Shown: piece by piece, positions 17,893 to 25,894 of the stretch | Position numbering within the stretch: position 1 is the first letter of the stretch | Layout: each line of letters begins with the position of its first letter | NCBI RefSeq assembly: GCF_000423185.1 | Contig: NZ_AUHM01000001.1 | Span: forward strand, 434,001-498,000 | Reading direction: 5' to 3' | DNA length: 64,000 nt | From: Inquilinus limosus DSM 16000 | GTDB taxonomy: Bacteria; Pseudomonadota; Alphaproteobacteria; DSM-16000; Inquilinaceae | Notes under the pieces: model-generated | What the model was told of the DNA's origin: nothing | What the model saw: only the letters and a program-made list of their open reading frames with translations | The model's database searches: none | Translations under genes and position numbers: made by a program

Positions 17893-18254
17893 GTCCAGCG
17901 GCGGTGCCGCTCGGTCCGGGGTTCTTAAGGGGGCGGAGAGGGCTTGTCAATCGCGGGCCGCGGCACGATCCGCCCGGCATGTCTCCTCATCCCACGCGGA
18001 CGGGTTGCGGCCCATCCCCTAACCGCCCAGAAAGTTAGATCGTCCCCTCCATTCGGGGGGTGACGGGCCTCGGCCCCCGATGATCTATGGCGGCGCCCGG
18101 CCAGGACGAAGCGTCACGGCGCGGGCCGCGCCCACTCCCGGATGCGCATGCATCAACCGGGCTCTACAGGAGCCCGGGGCAGCTGCACGCGTCATTTGCG
18201 GGCCGGGGGTGGGCGTCGATCGTCTCGCGATTTCAAACGGAACGGATTTCATCC
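17893..18254. other. Intergenic region between tRNA-Ser and the first RTX gene
   Basis: The 362 nt contain no supported gene. A frame in phase with the RTX gene reaches back to 18087, but its N-terminal extension has no RTX character. The stretch near 18020-18060 (AAGTTAGATCG) is locally less GC-rich and could hold the RTX promoter. Confidence 0.45.
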
Positions 18255-21200
18255 ATGGCCATCCATACCGGCACCGAAGGCGCCGACATTCTCGTCGGCG
18301 ACCGCCCCCTCCCCGACAGCGACACTCTCTACGGCCTCGGCGGCAACGACACGCTCTCGGGCGGCCTCGCGACGGACATCGCCGTCGGCGGCGACGGCGC
18401 CGACAGGATCGACGGCGGCTTCCAGGGCGACATGCTGATGGGCGACGACGGCAACGACGTCCTCCAGGGCGGGTCTGGCGCCGACAACCTCACCGGCGGC
18501 GCGGGGGCCGACTACATCCGGGCCGGCACCGGCGACGACATCATCGTGATCCAGGATCCGGCCGAGGCGGCCGGCGACCAGATCGACGGCGGCCTCGGCT
18601 TCGACATGCTGATGCTCGACTATTCCAGCCAGTCGGCCGGGGTCTCCTTCACCGCCGCCGACCCGATCGCCGCGCGGACGCTGCCCGGCGGCGCCGTGGT
18701 CGTCGGCATCGAGCAGCACTTCATCACCGGCACGGATCTCGCCGATTCGATGACCGGCGGCCGCTGGACCGACCTCCTGATCGGCGGCGAGGGCAACGAT
18801 GCGCTGCGCGGTGGCGGCGGCAGCGACCAGCTCAATGGCGACGGCGGCAACGACATCCTCGACGGCGGCGCCGGCTTCGACGCGCTGAACGGCGGGGACG
18901 GCGCCGATTCCGTCCGCGGCGGCTTCGGCTGGGACTTCATCCAGGGCGAAGCCGGGGCCGACCGGCTCTACGGCGAGGCGGGGAACGACGTGATCGACGG
19001 CGGCGACGATGCCGACGTGATCGACGGCGGCGACCAGGACGACATCCTCTCCGGCGATGCCGGCGACGACCGGCTGATCGGCGGCAACGGCAACGACGGC
19101 CTGAAGGGGGGCCTCGGCGCCGACGTGATCTATGGCGGGGCCGGGGACGACACGGCGACCGTGGCGATCGGCCAGGGCGCCGACCAGATCGACGGCGGCG
19201 CCGGCATCGACCGGCTGGTGGTGACCGGCGTGACCGGCAACTTCACCGCGGAAGCCTCCACCGTGCTCCACCGGCTGTCCGACGGCACGCGGTTCATCGG
19301 CTTCGAGGCCTATACGATCAGCGGGTCCGCTGCCGCCAACGTCTTCCGCGGCCACGACCGGGACGATGTGCTGAACGGGCTGGGCGGCAACGACACCCTC
19401 AGCGGCCGCGGCGGCGACGACGTGCTCGACGGCGGCACCGGCATCGACGTGCTCGACGGCGGCGACGGCAACGACCGGCTGATCGCCGGGAGCGGCGGCA
19501 AGGACACGGTCTATGCCGGGGCCGGCACCGACACGGTCGAGCTGAACCGGGGCGACGCCACCGCCGGCCTGACCTTCAGCTTCGCCGGCCGCACCGCCAC
19601 CCTGTCGGACGGCACCGTGATCACCGATGCGGAGATCATCCGGATCACCACCGGTTCCGGCGCCGACAGGCTGCATGCCGGGGTGGCGCAGCAGGTCAGC
19701 TTCAGCGCCGGTGCCGGGAACGACGCGCTCACCGGCAGCGCCGGCGGCGACACGCTCGACGGCGGCGCCGGCAACGATTCGATCAGCGGCAAGGACGGCG
19801 ACGACGCCATCCGCGACGCCGGCGGCAACAACACCATCGATGCCGGCAACGGCAACGACCGCGTCGAGATCGAGGTCCAGAATGCCAGTTCGGGCGGCGA
19901 CAGCAGCTATGTCTGGCTCGGCGCCGGCGACGACGCGGCCTATCTCAACCCGGAGGGCGGCGCCGTCCACGGCACCTTCAAGGTCGACGGCGGCGCCGGC
20001 ACGGACCTGGCCTGGGTCAACCGCTCCGACGCCACGGCCAACCTGGCCTTCACGCTGTCGGCGGCCGCGGGGCTGGTCAATGGCGGCGTCACCCTGCTCA
20101 ACATCGAGCGCGTCCATATCGAGACCGGGTCCGGCGCCGACAAGCTCACCGGCGGCGCGCTGGACGACGAGTTCATCAGCGGCGGCGGCAACGACATCCT
20201 CATCGGCCTCGGGGGCAACGACACGCTCGAGGGCGGCGACGGCGCCGACACGCTGCAGGGCGGCGACGGCGACGACGTGATCTGGGGCCGGGACGAGCTG
20301 AGCGATACCGTCGCCGATACGCTCGACGGCGGCGCCGGCAACGATGCGCTGCACATCAACAAGGGCGACTACGCCACCGGCGGCGCCGGGGTCGACCGCG
20401 TCTTCGTCGACCTCGCCGACCAGGCCGCGGGGGTGACCTTCACCTTCTCGAACGGCCTGGTGAATGTCGACGCCACGACCCGCTTCGCCGCGATGGAATC
20501 GCTGGAGTTCCAGGGCGGCAGCGGCAACGACACGGTGACCGCCGACACCCTGGACGACCGGCTCGAGGGCAATGCCGGAAACGACGTGCTGCGCGGAGGC
20601 GCCGGCCACGACACGCTGCTGGACGGCGCCGGCAGCGACCAGCTGTTCGGCGACGCCGGCAACGACAGCTTCACCCGCGACTACGGCGACGGCCGGGGGA
20701 CGGACCGGTTCACCGGCGGCGACGGGTTCGACACCCTGTCCTTCCTGGAGAACGACCTCGGCCTGTCCGCGATCGTCGACCTGGCCGACAGCAGCCGGAA
20801 CAACGGGCTGGCGAAGGGTCTCACCCTGTCCGGCTTCGAGGCGGTGGTCGGCACCGATAGCGACGACGACATCCGCGGCGCCACGGCCGGAGAGACGCTG
20901 TCCGGCGGCGCGGCCGACGACACGCTGGACGGCCGCGCCGGCGACGACACCCTCGAAGGCGGCTCCGGCGGCGACCTGCTGACCGGCGGCGCCGGCCGCG
21001 ACCGGTTCGTCTTCGGCGAGGACGCGGTGGGCTCGGGCGACCAGATCACCGACTTCACCCGCGGCACCGACCGGCTGGTGATCGATCGGGCCGGCTTCGG
21101 GCTGGAGACGGGGTACCAGCCGTCGCTGATCACCGGCGCCGATCCGCAGGCCACCGGCAGTGGCCCGCAATTCCTGTTCGAGACCGATTGCGGCCGGCTC

Positions 21201-21302
21201 TGGTTCGATGCCGACGGCGCCGGCAACGAGGCCGAGGCGCAGTTGATCGTCACCCTGACCGGCGTGACGACGCTGGCCGTGTCGGACCTGCTGCTGGTGT
21301 AG
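18255..21302 (+). CDS. Large RTX (haemolysin-type calcium-binding) repeat protein
   Basis: The protein has 1015 residues and no classical signal peptide, and consists almost wholly of RTX nonapeptides (GGxGxDxLx), for example GGNGNDGLKGG and GGAGNDSISGK, in several blocks separated by beta-rich inserts (around residues 120-155, 320-355, 430-460, 600-640 and 830-870). The end FVFGEDAVGSGDQITDFTRG and the hydrophobic LAVSDLLLV tail resemble type I secretion signals. It is expected to leave the cell through a type I exporter and fold on binding calcium. No catalytic domain is visible, so it may be a surface layer, adhesion or matrix protein. No type I secretion genes are in the window. ATG at 18255 was chosen because the repeats start directly after it. 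Confidence 0.9.
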   Translation: MAIHTGTEGADILVGDRPLPDSDTLYGLGGNDTLSGGLATDIAVGGDGADRIDGGFQGDMLMGDDGNDVLQGGSGADNLTGGAGADYIRAGTGDDIIVIQDPAEAAGDQIDGGLGFDMLMLDYSSQSAGVSFTAADPIAARTLPGGAVVVGIEQHFITGTDLADSMTGGRWTDLLIGGEGNDALRGGGGSDQLNGDGGNDILDGGAGFDALNGGDGADSVRGGFGWDFIQGEAGADRLYGEAGNDVIDGGDDADVIDGGDQDDILSGDAGDDRLIGGNGNDGLKGGLGADVIYGGAGDDTATVAIGQGADQIDGGAGIDRLVVTGVTGNFTAEASTVLHRLSDGTRFIGFEAYTISGSAAANVFRGHDRDDVLNGLGGNDTLSGRGGDDVLDGGTGIDVLDGGDGNDRLIAGSGGKDTVYAGAGTDTVELNRGDATAGLTFSFAGRTATLSDGTVITDAEIIRITTGSGADRLHAGVAQQVSFSAGAGNDALTGSAGGDTLDGGAGNDSISGKDGDDAIRDAGGNNTIDAGNGNDRVEIEVQNASSGGDSSYVWLGAGDDAAYLNPEGGAVHGTFKVDGGAGTDLAWVNRSDATANLAFTLSAAAGLVNGGVTLLNIERVHIETGSGADKLTGGALDDEFISGGGNDILIGLGGNDTLEGGDGADTLQGGDGDDVIWGRDELSDTVADTLDGGAGNDALHINKGDYATGGAGVDRVFVDLADQAAGVTFTFSNGLVNVDATTRFAAMESLEFQGGSGNDTVTADTLDDRLEGNAGNDVLRGGAGHDTLLDGAGSDQLFGDAGNDSFTRDYGDGRGTDRFTGGDGFDTLSFLENDLGLSAIVDLADSSRNNGLAKGLTLSGFEAVVGTDSDDDIRGATAGETLSGGAADDTLDGRAGDDTLEGGSGGDLLTGGAGRDRFVFGEDAVGSGDQITDFTRGTDRLVIDRAGFGLETGYQPSLITGADPQATGSGPQFLFETDCGRLWFDADGAGNEAEAQLIVTLTGVTTLAVSDLLLV

Positions 21303-21310
21303 GCGCAACC

Positions 21311-21339
21311 GCCGGGGCCGCTGCGCAGGCGGCCCCGGC
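21311..21339 (+). terminator. Terminator hairpin after first RTX gene
   Basis: A perfect 11-bp stem (GCCGGGGCCGC/GCGGCCCCGGC) with a 7-nt loop, followed by TTTG, lies 8 nt past the RTX stop. The T-run is short, but the stem is very stable. It also lies just beyond the convergent DUF1127 gene and may serve both. Confidence 0.65.
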
Positions 21340-21356
21340 TTTGCTCGACGAAGCGG

Positions 21357-21629
21357 CTATCGCCAGAACGGCTTCGACAGCTCGGCCAGCGCGTCGCAGC
21401 GGGTCCAGCCGAGATCCTTCAGCTCCGGCTCCGACAGCCGGGCCAGCTCGCGGCGCTGGCGGGCCCGTTCCATCGCGTCCTCCAGCGCCAGCAGCAGGCG
21501 CCAGGCCGGCGAAACGGCCGGCGCCGGGCCCGGCCGCCCGGTTCCGGGCCAATTGTCGTTGGCGCTCCGCCCGGCCAGGTCGCGCCATATCGCCGACCCC
21601 GCAGACAAGACCCGCCTCCATCCCCACAT
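21357..21629 (-). CDS. DUF1127 (YjiS-like) protein
   Basis: This 90-residue protein is typical of DUF1127: a variable basic N-terminus followed by the C-terminal motif RRELARLSEPELKDLGW (about residues 59-75), with the R..L..L....L.D.G pattern. Such small arginine-rich proteins are abundant in alphaproteobacteria. Some related ones affect phosphate, RNA or stress physiology, but this copy has no assigned role. It is longer than the shortest members (about 45 residues), with a tryptophan-rich start. It is monocistronic and convergent with the RTX gene. Confidence 0.85.
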   Translation of the reverse strand: MWGWRRVLSAGSAIWRDLAGRSANDNWPGTGRPGPAPAVSPAWRLLLALEDAMERARQRRELARLSEPELKDLGWTRCDALAELSKPFWR

Positions 21630-21737
21630 GAACGGAGACGGAAATCATACGGCCTGCGGCCGCGGCGCCGCCAGCGCGTCGCGCGCCTCTCCTCCCCGCT
21701 GGACAGCGGCGGCGGGACTCGATAGGGATGGGCCTGC

Positions 21738-21813
21738 GCCGGATTAGCTCAGCTGGCAGAGCAGCGGTTTTGTAAACCGAAGGTCGCGGGTTCGACCCCT
21801 GCATCCGGCACCA
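21738..21813 (+). tRNA. tRNA-Thr (anticodon TGT)
   Basis: A 76-nt cloverleaf: acceptor GCCGGAT/ATCCGGC, discriminator A, encoded CCA, D-arm GCTC...GAGC, anticodon loop TTTGTAA with anticodon TGT, T-loop GGTTCGACCCC. The first anticodon-stem pair is G-A, a tolerated mismatch. It lies at the left border of the lower-GC island. Confidence 0.96.
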
Positions 21814-21905
21814 TCGCTTGCTACACTGCGCATACAGGCTAGGTGCGTACCTTTTCACCCTCTGGCCAGATTTAGGCATATACGGAAATTTCGGGCCAAG
21901 ATATT

Positions 21906-23150
21906 GTGGTGCAACGGGAATCGATACAGGCAGGACAGAGATACAGAGATATGCCGGGCTGGGGGACAACGCACCATGCACAGATCGCTGATGCGCTGAG
22001 GCCAGGGCGCCGCGCGTCGATTCCGATCTACAACACCGACCTTGGGGCGGCCTACTGTGGCGATTCCCTCAAAGTTCTCAATAGCAAGCCGTTCAAGGAT
22101 CTCAGGAACAAAGTTCAACTCGCCTTTACATCCCCACCATTCCCATTAAATACTAAAAAGAGCTACGGCAACCTGCAGGGTGACGACTACATCCGCTGGT
22201 TCGCAAAATTCGCGCCACTGCTCCGGGACATGGTCACCGATGATGGCTCGATTGTGATTGAGATCGGCAATGCCTGGATGCCTGGCGAGCCGACAATGTC
22301 TACCCATGTGATTGAGGCCTTTCTCCGTTTCCTGAAGAAGGGCAACCTACACCTCTGCCAGGAGTTCATCTGGTACAATCCCGCGAGGCTCCCTTCGCCG
22401 ATTGAGTGGGTCAACAAAGAGAGGGTGAGGGTAAAAGACGCGTTCACACGCATTTGGTGGATGTCACCCACGACCCGACCCAAGGCCGACAACCGGAAGG
22501 TGCTCCGCGAATACAGTCCCAGTATGAAGCGGCTGCTTCAAACCGGAAAGTACAACGCCGGTCCACGCCCGTCGGAGTATCACATCGGCGCCGAAAGCTT
22601 CAAATCCGATAATAATGGGGCAATTCCCCCTAACGTCGGCGGAGCGGAAGCGATACCAGCGCTGGACAGTATGGTGACGCCGCAGGGCTTCGCGGAGTAT
22701 CTTGAGGAGACCACTAACCTACTTAAGGTGGCAAATACACTTTCCAGCGACGACTATCGGAAGTTCTGCGTCGAGCATGGCGTTCCGGTGCATCCCGCGC
22801 GAATGCCATCCACTCTCGTCGAGTTCTTCGTGAAGTTTCTAACAGACGAAGGAGATATTGTCCTGGATCCATTCGCCGGCAGCAACACGACAGGCGCCGT
22901 GGCTCAAACGCTTCATAGGCGCTGGCTATCAGTAGAGGCCGAGTGGCGGTACGCTGCCCACTCTATAAGCCGCTTTGATCCCAGGGATATAGCCTCAACT
23001 TGCGACGAAATCGTCATCACCAAACGAGATGAGCCGGAGCAGAGGCATCATGCCACGGCTACCTCGTCCTCCTCCGAGTCAGAAATGCCGCTCTTCACCT
23101 CCTGGGAAGCAACCATAACCGCGATGACCGCAAGACGGGCGCGCTCCTGA
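21906..23150 (+). CDS. Beta-class DNA methyltransferase (N4-cytosine/N6-adenine type)
   Basis: The protein has 414 residues. The catalytic motif IV TSPPF (residues 75-79) precedes the AdoMet-binding motif I DPFAGSNTTGAVA (from about residue 321), the order of beta-class amino-methyltransferases; TSPPF rather than DPPY favours N4-cytosine methylation, though N6-adenine cannot be excluded. VIEIGNAW and FIWYNPARLPSP are further conserved blocks. The middle region (about 165-290) is the likely target-recognition part. The frame opens with GTG at 21906; ATG at 21951 is equally plausible. The gene converges on the GHKL ATPase gene and their 3' ends overlap by 103 nt. No restriction endonuclease gene is adjacent. 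Confidence 0.88.
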   Translation: MVQRESIQAGQRYRDMPGWGTTHHAQIADALRPGRRASIPIYNTDLGAAYCGDSLKVLNSKPFKDLRNKVQLAFTSPPFPLNTKKSYGNLQGDDYIRWFAKFAPLLRDMVTDDGSIVIEIGNAWMPGEPTMSTHVIEAFLRFLKKGNLHLCQEFIWYNPARLPSPIEWVNKERVRVKDAFTRIWWMSPTTRPKADNRKVLREYSPSMKRLLQTGKYNAGPRPSEYHIGAESFKSDNNGAIPPNVGGAEAIPALDSMVTPQGFAEYLEETTNLLKVANTLSSDDYRKFCVEHGVPVHPARMPSTLVEFFVKFLTDEGDIVLDPFAGSNTTGAVAQTLHRRWLSVEAEWRYAAHSISRFDPRDIASTCDEIVITKRDEPEQRHHATATSSSSESEMPLFTSWEATITAMTARRARS

Positions 23151-25369
23151 CGCCCCATCTCCTCGACGGCATCTTCGGGGATCTCCGTTGCGCCCTTGCG
23201 TTGAGTCTCTTGGTACATCAGTAGCGAGTGCACTGCGAGCCACATCTCGTAGCGGGAGCGGAAGGACGCCGCCAACGCCTCGTTCTGCTGCTCGAAGCGC
23301 CGGACCTCGGTCGAGAAGCGAGGGAAGGCCTCAGAGTAGTAGACGTAAAGTTTGCCACCGGACATGACGAACTTGCTGGCGTGGCGAGCCACATCGATAT
23401 CATTTGGATCTTCGCAGATATTTTCCCAACGATCATCGTCAGGCCCTGAAACCGCGATGACTTCAAAGTCCGGAAGGGTGCTCTGGCGCTCCTGGTCTTT
23501 CGGCTCCGGCGGCTCCACGATTCCATACCCACATTCGTCACTCAAAGCGGGCAGGCCCTTGCGGTACAGCTCGACCCTGATGGAACCCGTTGAACCTACG
23601 ACCACACTCTCTTGGCACTCAACGCCAATCCGCATCCTCCCACCTTTGAGCGGACTCGTACCGAACACTCGCAGGTCGTCTCCCACAGCTATATTGAGAC
23701 GCGACGCGTCCGGATTGTCCGCATCGTGGTAATCAGAATTCGCGTCGGTCTCGACCCTGACGTAGCGGCGCTGACCGGCGTAAAAGGGCATATCTTTGTC
23801 GTCGTCCCAGACGATGCGGACGAACGTGGGTGGGTCCTTCGGCTCGATTGGCAGGGGCTTGACTCTCGGTGGTCTGGGTTTGATCTCCCTGTCCCCATCT
23901 TTTGAGGCTTTGGTTCCGCCGACCTCCTGAAGCGCCGCTCCCGATATGCGGAGCAACTTGGCGACCTGACGGCGCATATGTTTCTGCGCGTCCTCATCCT
24001 TCTCCTTCAGACTTTGCTCACGGGCCTCCGCGTTGAGGCGCACGAGTTCGTCATCCGCGCGAAGAGCACCGACAAGCTCGGACTTGATGCGCTCCAGCAT
24101 ATAACCTTCGCGCGACTGCTCCCGGGTGCTTGCAAACAGCAGTCGCTTCGCGTTCGGAGAAAGGCGGTCGCAGTTGATATGGCAAATCAGCCGCCCCTGC
24201 GTCTGGAGAAACGGCAGATCGGCACCGTCCTTGTCGTCTTTAATTATCCGGCCGGTGATCTCGCCCTGGTTCTGACCATTATGAGTGAGGACCACGGGCC
24301 TCGTCGCGTCCACGAAGTTCTCCGCGGGTTTGGTCCGCTTCTTCCCCTTAGCCACGTCGGGCCTTGCCAGAACCCAGTACTCGATACCGATGGAGCCGTA
24401 GTCGCCGAGGTCGACGTTGAACATCGGGACATGGTGATCGAGTGTAGGTCCCTTGGCGTCGTCGTCCCCTTCGTCAACCGCTCCGTTCAGAGCGTTTCGA
24501 GCGCCTTTTATGGTGCGGTTCCAGTCGTGGACCCGATTCTCGAACCTGATCGCCGAGACGGGATCGAACATGATACGGCCGAGAATGCCGTACACGCTCT
24601 TGGAGCCGAGCGCAGAGGTGTAGGCAGTCAGGTCATAGCCGAAGTGACGAACGATCGTGCCATGCTGGATATCGTCTTCCGCAGCCGGGACTTCCAGCGG
24701 CGCATCGTGGTTCACAAGAAACACATATCGACCGGTCTTGAAGTCCTCGGCGGGCAAGTCCTCGTACTTAACCAGCGTGAACCCCACTATATCCACATCG
24801 CTCCGTCGCGAGACGATGACAGCATATTTGCAAAAGGCGAACGTGCTGGAGCCACCTTGGCCATAGGTTCCGGCCAAGTAGTGCTTTTGAATCTTGTTGC
24901 TCTCGTTGAGGCTAAGAATCGTGCCTTCGAGCCTGTTGGGCTCGATCCCTATCCCCTGATCGACTACGGTTACGAGTCTGGACTGCGAACCCTCGCCGGG
25001 CTCCAGACGGATAATCGCCCTCGCAGCTAGGTCCTGGCGTTGCTTGTTCGTGAGGGCAGAGAGCCCATCCTTCTCCGGCACGCCGAGCCAAGCGCTAGCA
25101 GCCTCACGAGGAGAGCGGCACGTCGGGACACCACCGTGCCGCTCATGCTCCAGATCCAGGACCGCGTCAAGCATATTGGTTACCCGCTCGATCATCGAGC
25201 GACCCGCGTCCGACGCGACTTCGATTGCACCTCGGTTATTCGGCCGGCGCCCTATCGGCTGGAACCTGGCGGTACCGGGGTGCGCCGCCAAGTACACCGC
25301 AAGGGCTACCTCGACCTGCTGGGTACTAGTGGCGGTGAGAAGGACGGTGAGGAGTTCGCGTTCGTTCAT
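23048..25369 (-). CDS. GHKL-fold (Hsp90/MutL/MORC-like) ATPase of a putative defence or modification locus
   Basis: The protein has 773 residues. Its N-terminal GHKL ATPase domain shows the N-box as ERVTN (residues 61-65), the G1 box as VVDQGIGI (135-142) and the G2 loop as GTYGQGGSSTF (167-177). No histidine-kinase dimerisation domain or receiver is present. The remaining 550 residues include a long helical, charged part (about 425-470) and beta-rich regions with no recognised nuclease motif. GHKL ATPases of MutL/MORC type beside DNA methyltransferases were described in comparative genomics of restriction-modification systems (Iyer, Abhiman and Aravind), so an ATP-driven clamp acting on DNA is the best guess. 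Its start lies 12 nt after a small upstream gene. Confidence 0.8.
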   Translation of the reverse strand: MNERELLTVLLTATSTQQVEVALAVYLAAHPGTARFQPIGRRPNNRGAIEVASDAGRSMIERVTNMLDAVLDLEHERHGGVPTCRSPREAASAWLGVPEKDGLSALTNKQRQDLAARAIIRLEPGEGSQSRLVTVVDQGIGIEPNRLEGTILSLNESNKIQKHYLAGTYGQGGSSTFAFCKYAVIVSRRSDVDIVGFTLVKYEDLPAEDFKTGRYVFLVNHDAPLEVPAAEDDIQHGTIVRHFGYDLTAYTSALGSKSVYGILGRIMFDPVSAIRFENRVHDWNRTIKGARNALNGAVDEGDDDAKGPTLDHHVPMFNVDLGDYGSIGIEYWVLARPDVAKGKKRTKPAENFVDATRPVVLTHNGQNQGEITGRIIKDDKDGADLPFLQTQGRLICHINCDRLSPNAKRLLFASTREQSREGYMLERIKSELVGALRADDELVRLNAEAREQSLKEKDEDAQKHMRRQVAKLLRISGAALQEVGGTKASKDGDREIKPRPPRVKPLPIEPKDPPTFVRIVWDDDKDMPFYAGQRRYVRVETDANSDYHDADNPDASRLNIAVGDDLRVFGTSPLKGGRMRIGVECQESVVVGSTGSIRVELYRKGLPALSDECGYGIVEPPEPKDQERQSTLPDFEVIAVSGPDDDRWENICEDPNDIDVARHASKFVMSGGKLYVYYSEAFPRFSTEVRRFEQQNEALAASFRSRYEMWLAVHSLLMYQETQRKGATEIPEDAVEEMGRQERARLAVIAVMVASQEVKSGISDSEEDEVAVA

Positions 25370-25381
25370 CAGTCGGTCCCA

Positions 25382-25570
25382 TCAAAGCTCGAACTTCACG
25401 CTGACATTGTTCCTCGGCGAGGCGAAATGCACCCTCAACTCGGACCCTGCGATCTCCAGCGCCTTTGTCACATTGCTCCTGCGTTCCGTTCGCGGAAGGG
25501 CCGGTTGAAGAGAGTACCGACGCACTCGGCGGTCGAATTTGTCATACTTTATGCGGCTATCCTTCGACAT
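25382..25570 (-). CDS. Small basic protein upstream of the GHKL ATPase
   Basis: The 62-residue frame starts at ATG 25570 with GGAAGG about 4 nt upstream and stops 12 nt before the GHKL gene, which implies co-transcription. The N-terminal half is strongly basic (RIKYDKFDRRVRRYS); the C-terminal half looks like beta strands (ELRVHFASP, NNVSVKFEL). No family is recognised. It may be a small DNA-binding or partner subunit, or a leader of the ATPase gene. The good ribosome binding site and tight spacing are the main support. Confidence 0.45.
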   Translation of the reverse strand: MSKDSRIKYDKFDRRVRRYSLQPALPRTERRSNVTKALEIAGSELRVHFASPRNNVSVKFEL

Positions 25571-25894
25571 ATGGCCTTCCCGTCCACGTAATCCCTTCGA
25601 ATATTCTGTCGCGCGCTGCCGGTCGGTGCGGCGTCCGCTCTCCTAGGCAATACGGAGCGCAGCGAGAGAAAGTCAAGATACCAGTAAATGTCTGGTGAAT
25701 ATGATGAATGGAAAAATGGAATATCTTCAGATTTTTCGTGGAATAGTAGACTATCTATGATCCCATCGACGCGTCCGGCATCGCGTGTGCCCACCGCCCC
25801 TCACCACGCGTGACATAGCGGGATAGGCCCCCTATCCTGCGTTCGCGTTTCCGGATGTTTCCCGGCGTATCCGCGCGTTTCCGAGGGGTATTTG
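25571..25894. promoter_or_regulatory. AT-rich divergent intergenic region at the right edge of the island
   Basis: The 324 nt between the small island gene and the methyltransferase-like gene include an AT-rich block (about 25675-25760, with GAATATGATGAATGG and ATCTTCAGATTTTTCG) that stands out in this genome and probably holds promoters for the leftward island genes. CACGCGTG at 25805-25812 is a palindrome. An 81-residue leftward frame crosses the region but lacks support. Confidence 0.45.

Larger units (their letters stand above)
21838..25850. other. Lower-GC genomic island next to tRNA-Thr
   Basis: From just after tRNA-Thr to about 25.85 kb the base composition drops visibly below that of the flanks and codon use becomes less GC-biased at third positions. 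The content is a DNA methyltransferase, a GHKL ATPase and a small gene, a composition typical of acquired defence islands. No integrase and no repeat of the tRNA 3' end were found at the right border, so the mode of entry is open. Boundaries are approximate. Confidence 0.6.

Noticed and set aside
18249-21308. A 1019-codon open frame antisense to the first RTX gene
   Set aside because: It is a composition artefact: GC-rich RTX repeats leave the opposite strand free of stops, giving a valine/alanine/glycine-rich repeat with no protein character.
21250-21981. 243-codon leftward frame across the DUF1127 gene and tRNA-Thr
   Set aside because: It reads through a tRNA gene antisense, a common spurious annotation, and overlaps a recognised DUF1127 gene in another frame.
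25750-25790. Possible attachment-site duplicate of the tRNA-Thr 3' end (GCGTCCGGCATCG against GCATCCGGCACCATCG)
   Set aside because: The match is short and interrupted, and no integrase gene is present, so it does not support an att site.
25549-25794. 81-residue leftward frame in the AT-rich intergenic region
   Set aside because: It overlaps the better supported 62-residue gene, has no ribosome binding site and no family resemblance.
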